Shown here: positions 6,277 through 13,689 of the stretch, piece by piece
Layout: each line of letters opens with the position of its first letter
How positions within the stretch are numbered: the first letter of the stretch is position 1
Made by a program: the position numbers and the translations under genes
Notes under the pieces: model-generated
The model's input: only the letters and a program-made list of their open reading frames with translations
Told to the model about the DNA's origin: nothing
Databases searched by the model: none
DNA from: an uncultured Oscillospiraceae bacterium
Lineage (GTDB): Bacteria; Bacillota; Clostridia; Oscillospirales; Oscillospiraceae
DNA: 22,796 bases
NCBI GenBank assembly: GCA_910587645.1
Contig: CAJUNA010000023.1
Coordinates: 1 to 22,796, forward strand
Direction of reading: 5' to 3'

Positions 6277-6986
6277 GAAACCGCTCCTTCCGTCAATTTG
6301 CTCCACAGAGCGTCACAGCCTTCTGAATATGCAGAAGTTTTTTCCGTCCAGAATCCCCGGCGGGCCAGATGTAAAGCAGAAACAAGCTCTTGGCTGCTGC
6401 CGGTTACCGTACTGCCCATCCATTCGTAAGCGTATTCGCCAAGCTCAAATCCCGCTAACACCGGGCAGTTCTCCCAGACCAGGCAGATTCCTTCCAGAGA
6501 ATCCTCCCCCTTCTCAGGCAGGGAGCCGTCCAGGCGGCGGAGGGAATGATAGTCCCGCTGAAACTGTTCCGGGTCCTCCAGCAGGAAGAAGTAGCTCTCG
6601 CATTCCAGAATATCTCCCATCAAAGAAACCTGAGCCGCAGCGGACATGTCGGGAGCCCTGCTGTCGGAGACATACTGCGTCAGGACGGCGGCGATTTTCC
6701 CGTCTCCGTTCAGATCCTCCCCTAGAGAGGCGAAAGCGGCCTCCAGGGCGGCGGCGGTGTCCTCCGGCAGACGGCTGCTCCCCACGTATGCGATCTTATA
6801 ATCCGGTTCTGCCCGGCTGAGTGTGTTCCACATAATGCTTCCAGTGATTGCCAGAAGTACCAGTGCGATCCCCACATGCCATTTATAGTAATGCCACCAA
6901 TTTTTCCACTTCTCCGTCTTTGTCAATTCAAGAGGCGCGTCCGGCTTGACATCCCGGTATTTCTTCTTCAGATATTCGCTTGCCAT
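6273..6986 (-). CDS. Hypothetical single-pass membrane protein with large extracytoplasmic domain
   Basis: 237 residues. A cationic, tryptophan-rich cytoplasmic N-terminus (about 1-37; TEKWKNWWHYYKWH) leads into one hydrophobic helix (about 38-55; VGIALVLLAITGSIMWN). A mostly acidic outer domain of about 180 residues follows. It contains DLNGDGKI, which resembles an EF-hand/dockerin calcium loop but occurs only once. No known family is recognised. It begins 9 bases after the LacI stop and overlaps the lipoprotein start by 4 bases, so it belongs to the LacI-headed operon. The ribosome site (AGGGAA, about 7 bases before ATG) is modest, and coupling to the LacI gene is likely. Confidence 0.75.
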   Translation of the reverse strand: MASEYLKKKYRDVKPDAPLELTKTEKWKNWWHYYKWHVGIALVLLAITGSIMWNTLSRAEPDYKIAYVGSSRLPEDTAAALEAAFASLGEDLNGDGKIAAVLTQYVSDSRAPDMSAAAQVSLMGDILECESYFFLLEDPEQFQRDYHSLRRLDGSLPEKGEDSLEGICLVWENCPVLAGFELGEYAYEWMGSTVTGSSQELVSALHLARRGFWTEKTSAYSEGCDALWSKLTEGAVS

Positions 6987-6995
6987 AACCGTTCC

Positions 6996-7979
6996 CTATT
7001 CCCGCGTCGTCCCGCCGGGGGCGTAGCTGACAGGCAGACACACCAGAGCCGGAATATTGGAGCGGTCCTTTGCCAGCAACAGATCCACGCAGGTTTCCGC
7101 CATCTTCTCGGCGGGCTGTATAATGGTCGAGCAGTACAGCTCCTCGCCTCCAAACCGCCGGATGCCGTCAAAGCCGATGATCTGCACATCCTCCGGCACC
7201 CGAAGTCCCAGCTCCGCCAATATATTCTGTATTCTCCAGGCCAGCAGGTCTGTGGAGCAGAAGATGCCGTCAATATCCAGCTTCCCTTCCGCCATATGCG
7301 CAAGCAGAAACTCCCGAAACACCTCCGGGCCGTCCTCGCCGTCGTTCCGGCGCAGGACCTCACAGGGGATCTGCCGGGTCCGGCAGACGGCCTCGAAGCC
7401 GTCCCCCCGCTTGTCTGTCTCGCTGGGGCTGGATGAGCCGGTACGGAGGAAAGCCAGATGCGTACATCCAAGCTCCAGCAGCTTCTCCGCCGCCAGACGG
7501 CCTCCGCCGTAGTTATCCGCCGCTACACAGGGGATGTCCGCCCGGAAGCTGCGGTCGATGCCCACAAAAGGCAGCTCCTCGTCCACCGCCAGGGGGTTAT
7601 AGGTCAGTCCGATGATGCCGTCCGCCTTGTTCTGCCGGACCATGTTGACGCAGTTCTGCTCGATCTCCGGATTGGAGGCGGTGACATACAGCAGCATCCG
7701 GTAGTCCCGCCGGGCCAGGGCCGTACAGATGTGCTGTGCCAAGGCGGCGAAAAATGGGTGGTCCACTCCCGGCAGGATGACCGCCACCATATTGGTTTTG
7801 TTTGTTTTCAGTCCCCGGGCGTACTGGTTGACCTGATATCCCAGCTTCCGGGCGGCTTCCTCCACCTTTATTCTGTAGCTCTCCCCCACGGGGATGCCGT
7901 TGAATACCTTAGACACGGTCCCCAGTGCCACACCGGCCTCCTGGGCCACGTCCTTCATCGTCGGCATAGCGTTTTTCAT
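6996..7979 (-). CDS. LacI-family transcriptional regulator
   Basis: 327 residues. The N-terminal LacI helix-turn-helix (about 6-27: PTMKDVAQEAGVALGTVSKV) and hinge helix are followed by a periplasmic-binding-protein-like sensor domain (VAVILPGVDHPFFAALAQHI from about 65; DGIIGLTYNP; FCSTDLLAWRIQNIL; DVQIIGFDG). The length is normal. The start ATG has GGAGG 5 bases upstream; a second in-frame Met lies 4 codons in. It is divergent from a sugar ABC importer and first in an operon with three envelope proteins. The context (GH32 hydrolase, fructokinase relic) suggests that it senses sucrose or fructo-oligosaccharide and binds the TGAAACGTTAT-type sites in 7994-8300. The ligand is inference. Confidence 0.92.
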   Translation of the reverse strand: MKNAMPTMKDVAQEAGVALGTVSKVFNGIPVGESYRIKVEEAARKLGYQVNQYARGLKTNKTNMVAVILPGVDHPFFAALAQHICTALARRDYRMLLYVTASNPEIEQNCVNMVRQNKADGIIGLTYNPLAVDEELPFVGIDRSFRADIPCVAADNYGGGRLAAEKLLELGCTHLAFLRTGSSSPSETDKRGDGFEAVCRTRQIPCEVLRRNDGEDGPEVFREFLLAHMAEGKLDIDGIFCSTDLLAWRIQNILAELGLRVPEDVQIIGFDGIRRFGGEELYCSTIIQPAEKMAETCVDLLLAKDRSNIPALVCLPVSYAPGGTTRE

Positions 7980-7993
7980 ATCCGCCTCCTAAG

Positions 7994-8005
7994 TGAAATG
8001 TTTCA
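7994..8005. promoter_or_regulatory. Variant LacI-type operator in the lacI leader
   Basis: TGAAATGTTTCA has perfect 5-bp arms (TGAAA/TTTCA) around TG. It lies in the predicted 5' leader of the LacI-family gene, 15 bases before its start codon. It shares TGAAA/TTTCA with the stronger sites at 8101 and 8232, suggesting autoregulation. Confidence 0.5.
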
Positions 8006-8048
8006 TATACAATACGCGGACGGACTGCCCCGCGCCTTGTCTGTCTGT

Positions 8049-8078
8049 ATCATAGCAGAAGCAGTGATGAAATGTAAA
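8049..8078 (-). promoter_or_regulatory. Promoter of the LacI operon
   Basis: On the minus strand TTTACA (8073-8078) and TATGAT (8049-8054) are separated by 18 bases. The start would be near 8042, giving a leader of about 60 bases that contains the variant operator at 7994. Confidence 0.65.
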
Positions 8079-8100
8079 GAGAAATTTCACGAATTTTTCA

Positions 8101-8112
8101 TGAAACGTTATG
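8101..8112. promoter_or_regulatory. LacI-type operator 1
   Basis: TGAAACGTTATG, centred on CG at 8106-8107. The same 12-mer occurs inverted at 8232-8243 and, with changes at both ends, at 8289-8300. It lies upstream of both divergent promoters. Confidence 0.6.
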
Positions 8113-8187
8113 TTTTGGTATAATTAACAAAAATCAGCCAAACGGTTTGTTTGAGCTGATGAACTTAAAGAAATCGGAAAAAACCTG

Positions 8188-8217
8188 TTGACAGTGAGGC
8201 GGGACATTTGCTAAGAT
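8188..8217 (+). promoter_or_regulatory. Promoter of the sugar ABC importer operon
   Basis: TTGACA (8188-8193, perfect) and TAAGAT (8212-8217) are separated by 18 bases. Transcription should start near 8224, immediately before operator 2. Confidence 0.7.
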
Positions 8218-8231
8218 AGCCACAACAGGCG

Positions 8232-8243
8232 CATAACGTTTCA
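8232..8243. promoter_or_regulatory. LacI-type operator 2, just downstream of the importer promoter
   Basis: CATAACGTTTCA is the exact reverse complement of operator 1. It lies about 8-19 bases after the predicted transcription start, a position that would block RNA polymerase when a LacI-family repressor is bound. Confidence 0.65.
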
Positions 8244-8288
8244 CAGATTTCTGGCAGCTTGTGGGCTGCTTAAATTTAGCTGAAGTAA

Positions 8289-8300
8289 CGAAACGTTATA
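8289..8300. promoter_or_regulatory. LacI-type operator 3
   Basis: CGAAACGTTATA shares the core GAAACGTTAT with operator 1. Its centre lies 57 bases from operator 2. It falls in the long importer leader, about 100 bases before the first start codon. Confidence 0.5.
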
Positions 8301-8398
8301 CGAGCTACGCGGCCGGCGCGCACCCTGCAAAAGACAATCTCCCCGCATCGCAGTCTCCTTTCCCAGCGACAAGCTATGTGTTTAAGGAAGTGAGTCAA

Positions 8399-9358
8399 AT
8401 GAAAAAAAGCGAAACTCCCGTCCGAATCTCGGCGGCGGGCTCCGCCGCCCTGTCCCAGCGTTCCGGGAAGACGCTGGGACAACGGTTCCTGGACAACTGG
8501 CAGCTCTACGCGCTGCTGCTGATCCCCGTGGTACTGACAGTTGTCTATAAGTACATCCCCATGTACGGCATCCAGATCGCCTTCCGGGACTTCGATCCCA
8601 ACCTGGGCTTCACGGCCAGCCGGTGGGTGGGCTTCGACTGGTTCACCCGGTTCTTCAAGGCGCCCACCTTCTGGCGGATGATGAAGAACACGGTACTCAT
8701 CAGCTTCTATGGCCTGCTGTGGAGCTTCCCCATCCCCATCATCCTGTCCCTCATCATCAACCAAGTGCGGTTCCACAAGTTCAAGCGGGTGGTACAGACC
8801 GTCCTCTACGCGCCCCATTTTATCTCCGTTATGGTCATCTGCGGTATGATCAAGATCTTCCTCAGTCCTACCGGCGGCCTGCTGAACCTGCTTCTGGGTA
8901 CGCAGATCGACTTTCTTACCCAGTCGGAGGCTTTTCGGACCATCTACATCGCCTCCGGCATCTGGCAGGACGCGGGCTGGGGCTGTATCATCTACTTAGC
9001 CACTCTGGCCAATGTGGACCCCGGCCTCTATGAGGCGGCCAAGATGGATGGAGCCTCGGTGTTCCAGCGGATCCTGAACATTGACATCCCGGAGCTGCTG
9101 CCCATGGCGATCCTGAACCTCATCATGGCCGCCGGAGGCATCATGAACGTGGGATTTGAAAAGGTCTGGCTGCTCCAGACCGATCTGAACAAGGCCACCA
9201 GCGATGTCATTGCCGTCTATGTCTACCAGCAGGGCATTGAGCAGGCCAAGTACAGCTACTCTACCGCCGTGGGCTTGTTCAACACAGCCATTAACATTGT
9301 GCTGCTGATCATCGTCAACAAGATCGCGTCCAAGGCTTCGGACGTGCAGTTTGTGTAA
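8399..9358 (+). CDS. Sugar ABC transporter permease, LplB-type (SusT1-like)
   Basis: 319 residues from the ATG at 8399, which has AAGGAAGTGAG upstream; the longer open frame upstream carries the operator region and is not expected to be translated. Hydrophobic helices begin at about residue 38 (LYALLLIPVVLTVVYKYIPM), with further segments across the protein. The EAA loop that contacts the ATPase is YEAAKMDGASVFQRILNIDI (about 211-230). This fits the LplB subfamily of carbohydrate importer permeases. It forms a heterodimer with the next gene. No ATP-binding subunit is encoded nearby, so a shared MsmX/MsmK-type ATPase is expected. The likely substrate is sucrose or fructo-oligosaccharides, by analogy with the pneumococcal sus locus. 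Confidence 0.92.
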   Translation: MKKSETPVRISAAGSAALSQRSGKTLGQRFLDNWQLYALLLIPVVLTVVYKYIPMYGIQIAFRDFDPNLGFTASRWVGFDWFTRFFKAPTFWRMMKNTVLISFYGLLWSFPIPIILSLIINQVRFHKFKRVVQTVLYAPHFISVMVICGMIKIFLSPTGGLLNLLLGTQIDFLTQSEAFRTIYIASGIWQDAGWGCIIYLATLANVDPGLYEAAKMDGASVFQRILNIDIPELLPMAILNLIMAAGGIMNVGFEKVWLLQTDLNKATSDVIAVYVYQQGIEQAKYSYSTAVGLFNTAINIVLLIIVNKIASKASDVQFV

Positions 9359-9374
9359 AAGGGGGCGGCGGAAT

Positions 9375-10268
9375 ATGAGAAAATCAAAATCTACCGGTAT
9401 GTCCGACAAGGCCAGTGATATCATCCTGGTAACCATCTGCACCGTAGTCCTGCTGATCGTGGCCTACCCTCTGTACTATGTCCTCATAGCCTCCTTCTCC
9501 GACCCCTACGACGTGTACGCAGGGAAGACCTTCCTGCTGCCCAGCGGCTTCACCTTTGACGGCTATAAGGCGGTGTTCGCAGACCCGAAGATCGTCTCCG
9601 GCTTCCTCAATTCTGTGAAATACACCGTCATCGGCACCATCTTCTCCGTGGTGATGCTCTACATCACCGCCTATCCCCTGGCCCAGAAGGATCTGCCGGG
9701 ACGGAAGTGGATCAGCCTGTTCTTCGTGTTCACCATGTACTTCGGCGGCGGGCTGGTCCCCACCTATCTGGTGGTCCGGGATACCGGGCTGATGGGCAGC
9801 ATGTGGGCCCTGTTCCTCCCCGGCGGGGTGGGCGTGGGCAACATGATCATCGTCCGCAACTACTTCCAGAACAGCATCCCCCACGATCTGGTGGAGGCCA
9901 GCGAGATCGACGGCTGCTCCAAGTTCCGCACCTTCCTCAGCGTGGTCATTCCCCTGTCCATGCCCATTCTGGCAGTCCAGGCGGTGTTTGCCATGGTGGC
10001 CTACTGGAACGACTGGTTCACCGCCATGATCTACCTGGGGGGTAAGGGCGAGCCCCTGCCTCTGGTACTGCGGGGCATCCTGATGAAATCCAGCGCAGCC
10101 AGCGAGCAGGCCAGCATGATCTCCGGCGGCTACGCCGAGCTGAACAAGCAGACGGAGCTTATCAAATTCTGCTCCATGATCGTGGCGGCTGTGCCCATGC
10201 TCATCGCGTATCCCTATGTCCAGAAATATTTTGAGAAGGGCTTCATGGCCGGAGCCGTGAAGGGTTAA
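9375..10268 (+). CDS. Sugar ABC transporter permease, YtcP/MalG-type (SusT2-like)
   Basis: 297 residues from the ATG at 9375, 16 bases after the stop of the first permease, with GGGGGCGGCGGA as ribosome site. The first helix is about residues 17-40 (ILVTICTVVLLIVAYPLYYV). The EAA loop is DLVEASEIDGCSKFRTFLSV followed by VIPLSMPIL. The ending FEKGFMAGAVKG is typical of the YtcP branch of MalG-like permeases (COG0395). It pairs with the LplB-type permease to form the transmembrane channel of the importer. Confidence 0.92.
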   Translation: MRKSKSTGMSDKASDIILVTICTVVLLIVAYPLYYVLIASFSDPYDVYAGKTFLLPSGFTFDGYKAVFADPKIVSGFLNSVKYTVIGTIFSVVMLYITAYPLAQKDLPGRKWISLFFVFTMYFGGGLVPTYLVVRDTGLMGSMWALFLPGGVGVGNMIIVRNYFQNSIPHDLVEASEIDGCSKFRTFLSVVIPLSMPILAVQAVFAMVAYWNDWFTAMIYLGGKGEPLPLVLRGILMKSSAASEQASMISGGYAELNKQTELIKFCSMIVAAVPMLIAYPYVQKYFEKGFMAGAVKG

Positions 10269-10285
10269 GCCTCTATGGAGCAAAT

Positions 10286-10307
10286 ATTTTGCGAAGTTCA
10301 GCAAAAT
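10286..10307 (+). promoter_or_regulatory. Intercistronic hairpin before the binding-protein gene
   Basis: ATTTTGC (10286-10292) and GCAAAAT (10301-10307) form a 7-bp stem with an 8-base loop in the 78-base gap before the solute-binding protein. With no T-run it is not an obvious terminator. Such a hairpin could stabilise a processed mRNA and raise binding-protein output over the permeases (inference). Confidence 0.4.
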
Positions 10308-10346
10308 CGTTGTGAAGCTTGAAACAAATCAAAAAGGAGAATCATC

Positions 10347-12005
10347 ATGAAGAAATTATTGTCTCTTGCTCTGGCAGCTGTGATGCTGTTGGCTCTGCTG
10401 ACCGCCTGCGGCGGCGGAAACAACGGCCCCGCCAATAGCGGCGAGCCCAATACCAACACCGACCAGACGGAATTCAACATCATTTCCGGCATCTCCGCCC
10501 TCTCCGGCGGCTATGACGACAATCCGGTCCTCAACGCCATGATGGAGAACGCGGGCATCAAGATCAACTGGGAGACCATGAGCGACTCCCTGGGCGAGCA
10601 GGTCAACATCCGCCTGACCGGCGGCGAGCTGCCCGATGCTGTGCAGGCCGTGGGCTGGTCCAACTATGACCTGGGCCGCTATGGCCGGGGCGGCACCTTC
10701 ATCGACCTGACGCCCTACGTCACCGATGCCAGCATAATGCCCAACCTCTCCGCCATCCTGGAGAAGTATCCCCAGATCAAGGCCGCTATCACCCAGGACG
10801 ATGGAAAGATCTACGGCCTGCCTGCCGCCGAGATGATGGGCACCGGCGCCACCGGCGCTGCCGACGACTACTCCATCCATTCCATCCAGCAGTTCTCCAT
10901 GATCAACAAGGCGTGGCTGGACGACCTGGGGCTGGCAGTCCCTGAGACTGTCGAGGAGCTGAGAACCGCCCTCCAGGCGTTCAAGGACAACGACATGGCC
11001 CACAAGATGTACGGCGCGGACGCGGGCTCCACCATTCCCATGTCCTTCGGATTCGATCAGTGGTGCTGGGGTCAGAACATCTTCTACGCCCCCTTCGGCC
11101 TGACCAACTGGTCTGACGTATGCGCTGACCTGCGCCTGACTAAGGACAAGGAAGTGGTCTTCGACTGCGTCAGCGACGGTTACCGCGAGGCCATCACCTA
11201 CTACCATGACTGGTACGCCGACGGCCTTATCGATATCGAGGTTTTCAGCCAGGATGACAAACAGTACCTTGCCAAGTGCGCCCAGGGCTACGTGGGCGTG
11301 GCGACCTGGTGGGAGATTAACGAGCTGATGGCCGATCACGCCGCCGATTACGTCTACCTGCCTCCGCTGAAGGGTCCCGACGGTACCTGCACTGTGACCA
11401 TCAAGTCCGCCGGTTCCGCCGTCAACTCCGGGATGCTGTCTATTACCAAGGCCTGCGAAAGTCCTGCCAACCTGCTGAAGTTCTACGACCAGTGGTATAC
11501 CGGCGAGAATGTCATGCAGCTCCAGTATGGTCCTATCGGCGTGTACTTCCATGAGGAGAAGGATGCCCAGGGCATGTACGTCTCCATCACCGATGAGGAA
11601 GCCCGGGAGAAGTTCGGCAAGTCCGCCGGTGAACTGAAAGCCGCCAGCGAGGTCCAGGGCCCCAAGCTGATCCTCTCTGAGTACTACACCAACGTCTTCC
11701 ACATGGAGGAACGCGCCCTCCAGCGTCTGGACGATCTCCAGAATTTCTGGTTCAAGTATGTGGATGATTTCACCTTCTATCCCGTGGACTGCGTGTTCAC
11801 CCAGAGCGAGCTGGACGATTTGGATCTTTACAGGCCCGACTTTGAGAACCACGTCAAGGAGCAGGAAGCCCTCTGGTTCCGGGACGGCGGACCCAGCGAC
11901 GCCGAGTGGGAAGCCTACAAGCAGGATCTGATCGACACCTACGGCATGAACCAGATCCTGGAGGTCTACAAGAACGCCTATGACCGGTATGCCGCTGCGG
12001 AATAA
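10347..12005 (+). CDS. Sugar ABC transporter solute-binding lipoprotein (SusX-like)
   Basis: 552 residues. The lipoprotein signal peptide MKKLLSLALAAVMLLALLTAC has its lipidated Cys at 21, followed by a Gly/Asn-rich linker. The mature part is a large cluster-type extracellular binding protein; conserved-looking segments include NIRLTGGELPDAVQ, IDLTPYV, DDGKIYGLPAA and FYDQWYTGENVMQLQYGPIG. The length fits the LipO/SusX class that partners LplB/YtcP permeases. AAGGAG lies 7 bases before ATG. It delivers the substrate to the two upstream permeases. The gene is followed by a strong terminator, so it closes the core importer transcript. Substrate inference (sucrose/FOS) comes from the GH32 gene downstream. 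Confidence 0.92.
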   Translation: MKKLLSLALAAVMLLALLTACGGGNNGPANSGEPNTNTDQTEFNIISGISALSGGYDDNPVLNAMMENAGIKINWETMSDSLGEQVNIRLTGGELPDAVQAVGWSNYDLGRYGRGGTFIDLTPYVTDASIMPNLSAILEKYPQIKAAITQDDGKIYGLPAAEMMGTGATGAADDYSIHSIQQFSMINKAWLDDLGLAVPETVEELRTALQAFKDNDMAHKMYGADAGSTIPMSFGFDQWCWGQNIFYAPFGLTNWSDVCADLRLTKDKEVVFDCVSDGYREAITYYHDWYADGLIDIEVFSQDDKQYLAKCAQGYVGVATWWEINELMADHAADYVYLPPLKGPDGTCTVTIKSAGSAVNSGMLSITKACESPANLLKFYDQWYTGENVMQLQYGPIGVYFHEEKDAQGMYVSITDEEAREKFGKSAGELKAASEVQGPKLILSEYYTNVFHMEERALQRLDDLQNFWFKYVDDFTFYPVDCVFTQSELDDLDLYRPDFENHVKEQEALWFRDGGPSDAEWEAYKQDLIDTYGMNQILEVYKNAYDRYAAAE

Positions 12006-12035
12006 GAACGCATAACACTACACCTTTCTCTCTTG

Positions 12036-12070
12036 AAAAGGGGGCGGCCCCGGGCCGTCCCCTTTTTTTA
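12036..12070 (+). terminator. Intrinsic terminator after the binding-protein gene
   Basis: AAAGGGGGCGGCCC pairs with GGGCCGTCCCCTTT (one G-U pair) and a run of T continues to about 12069. It separates the importer genes from the kinase/acetyltransferase/GH32 genes, whose first start codon is only 12 bases further. Some read-through is needed unless a promoter is hidden upstream. Confidence 0.85.
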
Positions 12071-12081
12071 CAAAAACTGCG

Positions 12082-13116
12082 ATGGATATAAAAGATATTT
12101 TTACACTCTACGACGCCCGCTCTCCGCTGCACTATGACTTGTCGGATCACAGCTGCGGCCTGTCGGACTTCCGGCAGATAGTCATTGCGGACTGGGGAGA
12201 TTTGCGGCTGGTTATCAAGATCGCACACAACGCCTTTACCACGCCTCTCCGGGTGGAAGGCTGGCGGCAGGCAATCGAAGCCTACCGCTCCATCGGCTGC
12301 TATTGTCCTCGGATTATACCCAACCGGAAGGGAAAATTTACCGAAGCGGTAGAATATCACGGTCTGCCCTGCGTTGTTTTCGCGGAGGAATACTCCGCCT
12401 ACCGGACGGCGGAACAGTTTGACCAGCGGCGTATCTGGAAGGACGGCCGGCGTGTGTACAAGGAGGCCGCCCTCCGCCTGACGGCGCAGGCGGGCGCGCA
12501 AAGGTGGGGCTTTGTGGACTTCCCATCGGCGTACTGCATCCTGGAGCCCTTTGACCCGTCCGAGGACGATGATGAGGTTATGGAGTGCGCTCTGCGCGTC
12601 AAGAAGATGATGGAAAAGGAGTTCCCGGAACAAAGAAACCGCTTCCAACGAATCTGGGATGCCTTTCTGGAGAACAAGGCCGCGCTGTCCCGCGTTTACC
12701 AGCAGCTTCCCGCCTCCGTTTTTCAGGCGGATATGGGCGGGGGGAATGTACTGCTGGATGAGGATTTACGGCTTGTGGGTGTGCTGGACTTCAATCTGAG
12801 CGGGCGGGAGACGGTGCTCAATATGCTGTTCCGGGAGTCCTTCGTCAATTTTGAGGATGATGAGAAAAATATGCTCTACGACGGAGAGCTGCAAGAAAAA
12901 GCGTTTACTCTGTTCATAGAAAATCTCGAGATCATAAAAAAACATTACACGTTCAACCAGGCGGAAGCAGACGCCGCGCCGCTGCTCTACCGGTATCTGC
13001 GCCCTTTCTGGTGGTATACGGTCCGGGCCGTCGAAACGAGTCGGAAGGATGCCGCGAAGATAGAGCGCGTCCTGGCTTGGATGGAAGTGGAGCAGGCGCG
13101 TAAGCTGGAGCTTTAA
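12082..13116 (+). CDS. APH-fold (aminoglycoside/choline kinase-like) phosphotransferase
   Basis: 344 residues. The C-terminal half contains a kinase active-site pattern: FQADMGGGNVLL (Asp217 as presumed base, Asn222) and VGVLDFN (Asp236 as metal ligand). The N-lobe has LVIKI with Lys46. This matches the Brenner motif HxDxxxxN and DxG of aminoglycoside-phosphotransferase-like enzymes, except that the His is Gln215 and DFG is DFN. Likely a small-molecule kinase; the substrate is unknown and resistance is not implied. The ATG lies 12 bases after a terminator T-run and has no Shine-Dalgarno sequence, so the true start or expression mode is uncertain. It runs into the GNAT gene after 6 bases and shares its orientation with GH32. 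Confidence 0.75.
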   Translation: MDIKDIFTLYDARSPLHYDLSDHSCGLSDFRQIVIADWGDLRLVIKIAHNAFTTPLRVEGWRQAIEAYRSIGCYCPRIIPNRKGKFTEAVEYHGLPCVVFAEEYSAYRTAEQFDQRRIWKDGRRVYKEAALRLTAQAGAQRWGFVDFPSAYCILEPFDPSEDDDEVMECALRVKKMMEKEFPEQRNRFQRIWDAFLENKAALSRVYQQLPASVFQADMGGGNVLLDEDLRLVGVLDFNLSGRETVLNMLFRESFVNFEDDEKNMLYDGELQEKAFTLFIENLEIIKKHYTFNQAEADAAPLLYRYLRPFWWYTVRAVETSRKDAAKIERVLAWMEVEQARKLEL

Positions 13117-13122
13117 TACGAG

Positions 13123-13671
13123 GTGAGGAAATTGACCGATGGTATCGTAATCAGGTTCTTGCGTCCTTCGGACCTCCACCCGCAGATGCTGGCTGGCTTT
13201 CAGCACAGACAGGTCATATCTGACAAATGGGTGAAGGATGGAAACGGTTATAAATGGATAAAAACTGACGAAATACGGGAGTGGGACAACGACAAACGGA
13301 TTTGGATTCCAGGATATTTGATGCAGCAGATAGAGCGAGGCGGCGCTGCTGCCGGAGCTTTCGTAAATGGCCGGATGATTGGTTTTGCGTCTTTAGACGG
13401 AATCCTGATGAGCAGACCGGAAAAATATGCGAATTTGACCATGCTTTTCATCGATAACCGGTGGCAGCGGCAAGGGATCGGAAAAAAACTGTTCCAACAG
13501 ATTTGCCGGCACGCGAAGCGCAAGGGCGCGGATAGAGTTTTTATTTCGGCGATTCCATCCCATGATACGATTTCGTTTTATTTCAGCATGGGATGTTTAG
13601 ATGCGGCATACATCATAGGTGAATTTGCAGATACGGAATATGATCGGTATTTGGAATATCATTTGAAGTGA
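13123..13671 (+). CDS. GNAT-family N-acetyltransferase
   Basis: 182 residues from a GTG at 13123; a TTG at 13132, with GAGGTGAGG just upstream, is an equally good start. Acetyl-CoA binding motif A is clear: LTMLFIDNRWQRQGIGKKLF (about 105-123), with QRQGIG as the pyrophosphate loop. It is preceded by the usual beta strand (GRMIGFASLDG) and followed by VFISAIPSHDTISFYFSMGC, the motif B region ending in the FYxxxGF-like turn. The substrate is unknown. It lies 6 bases after the APH-like gene and 18 bases before GH32, so the three are presumably co-transcribed. The gene appears more AT-rich than GH32, hinting at a separate origin for the kinase/acetyltransferase pair. Confidence 0.85.
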   Translation: MRKLTDGIVIRFLRPSDLHPQMLAGFQHRQVISDKWVKDGNGYKWIKTDEIREWDNDKRIWIPGYLMQQIERGGAAAGAFVNGRMIGFASLDGILMSRPEKYANLTMLFIDNRWQRQGIGKKLFQQICRHAKRKGADRVFISAIPSHDTISFYFSMGCLDAAYIIGEFADTEYDRYLEYHLK

Positions 13672-13689
13672 TTGAGGAGGAAACATGAT

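Noticed and set aside
8261..8398. Upstream extension of the first permease
   Set aside because: It would translate the operator region and lacks a ribosome site. The ATG at 8399 has one.
9384..10304. 306-codon minus-strand open frame opposite the second permease
   Set aside because: Antisense shadow rich in His/Asp/Gly, with no ribosome site or family match.
10356..11852. 498-codon minus-strand open frame opposite the binding protein
   Set aside because: Antisense shadow of the codon-biased binding-protein gene, with a composition unlike a real protein.
12082..13116. Antibiotic-resistance gene call for the APH-fold protein
   Set aside because: The active-site motif deviates and the context is sugar metabolism. 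The sequence alone does not support a resistance function.
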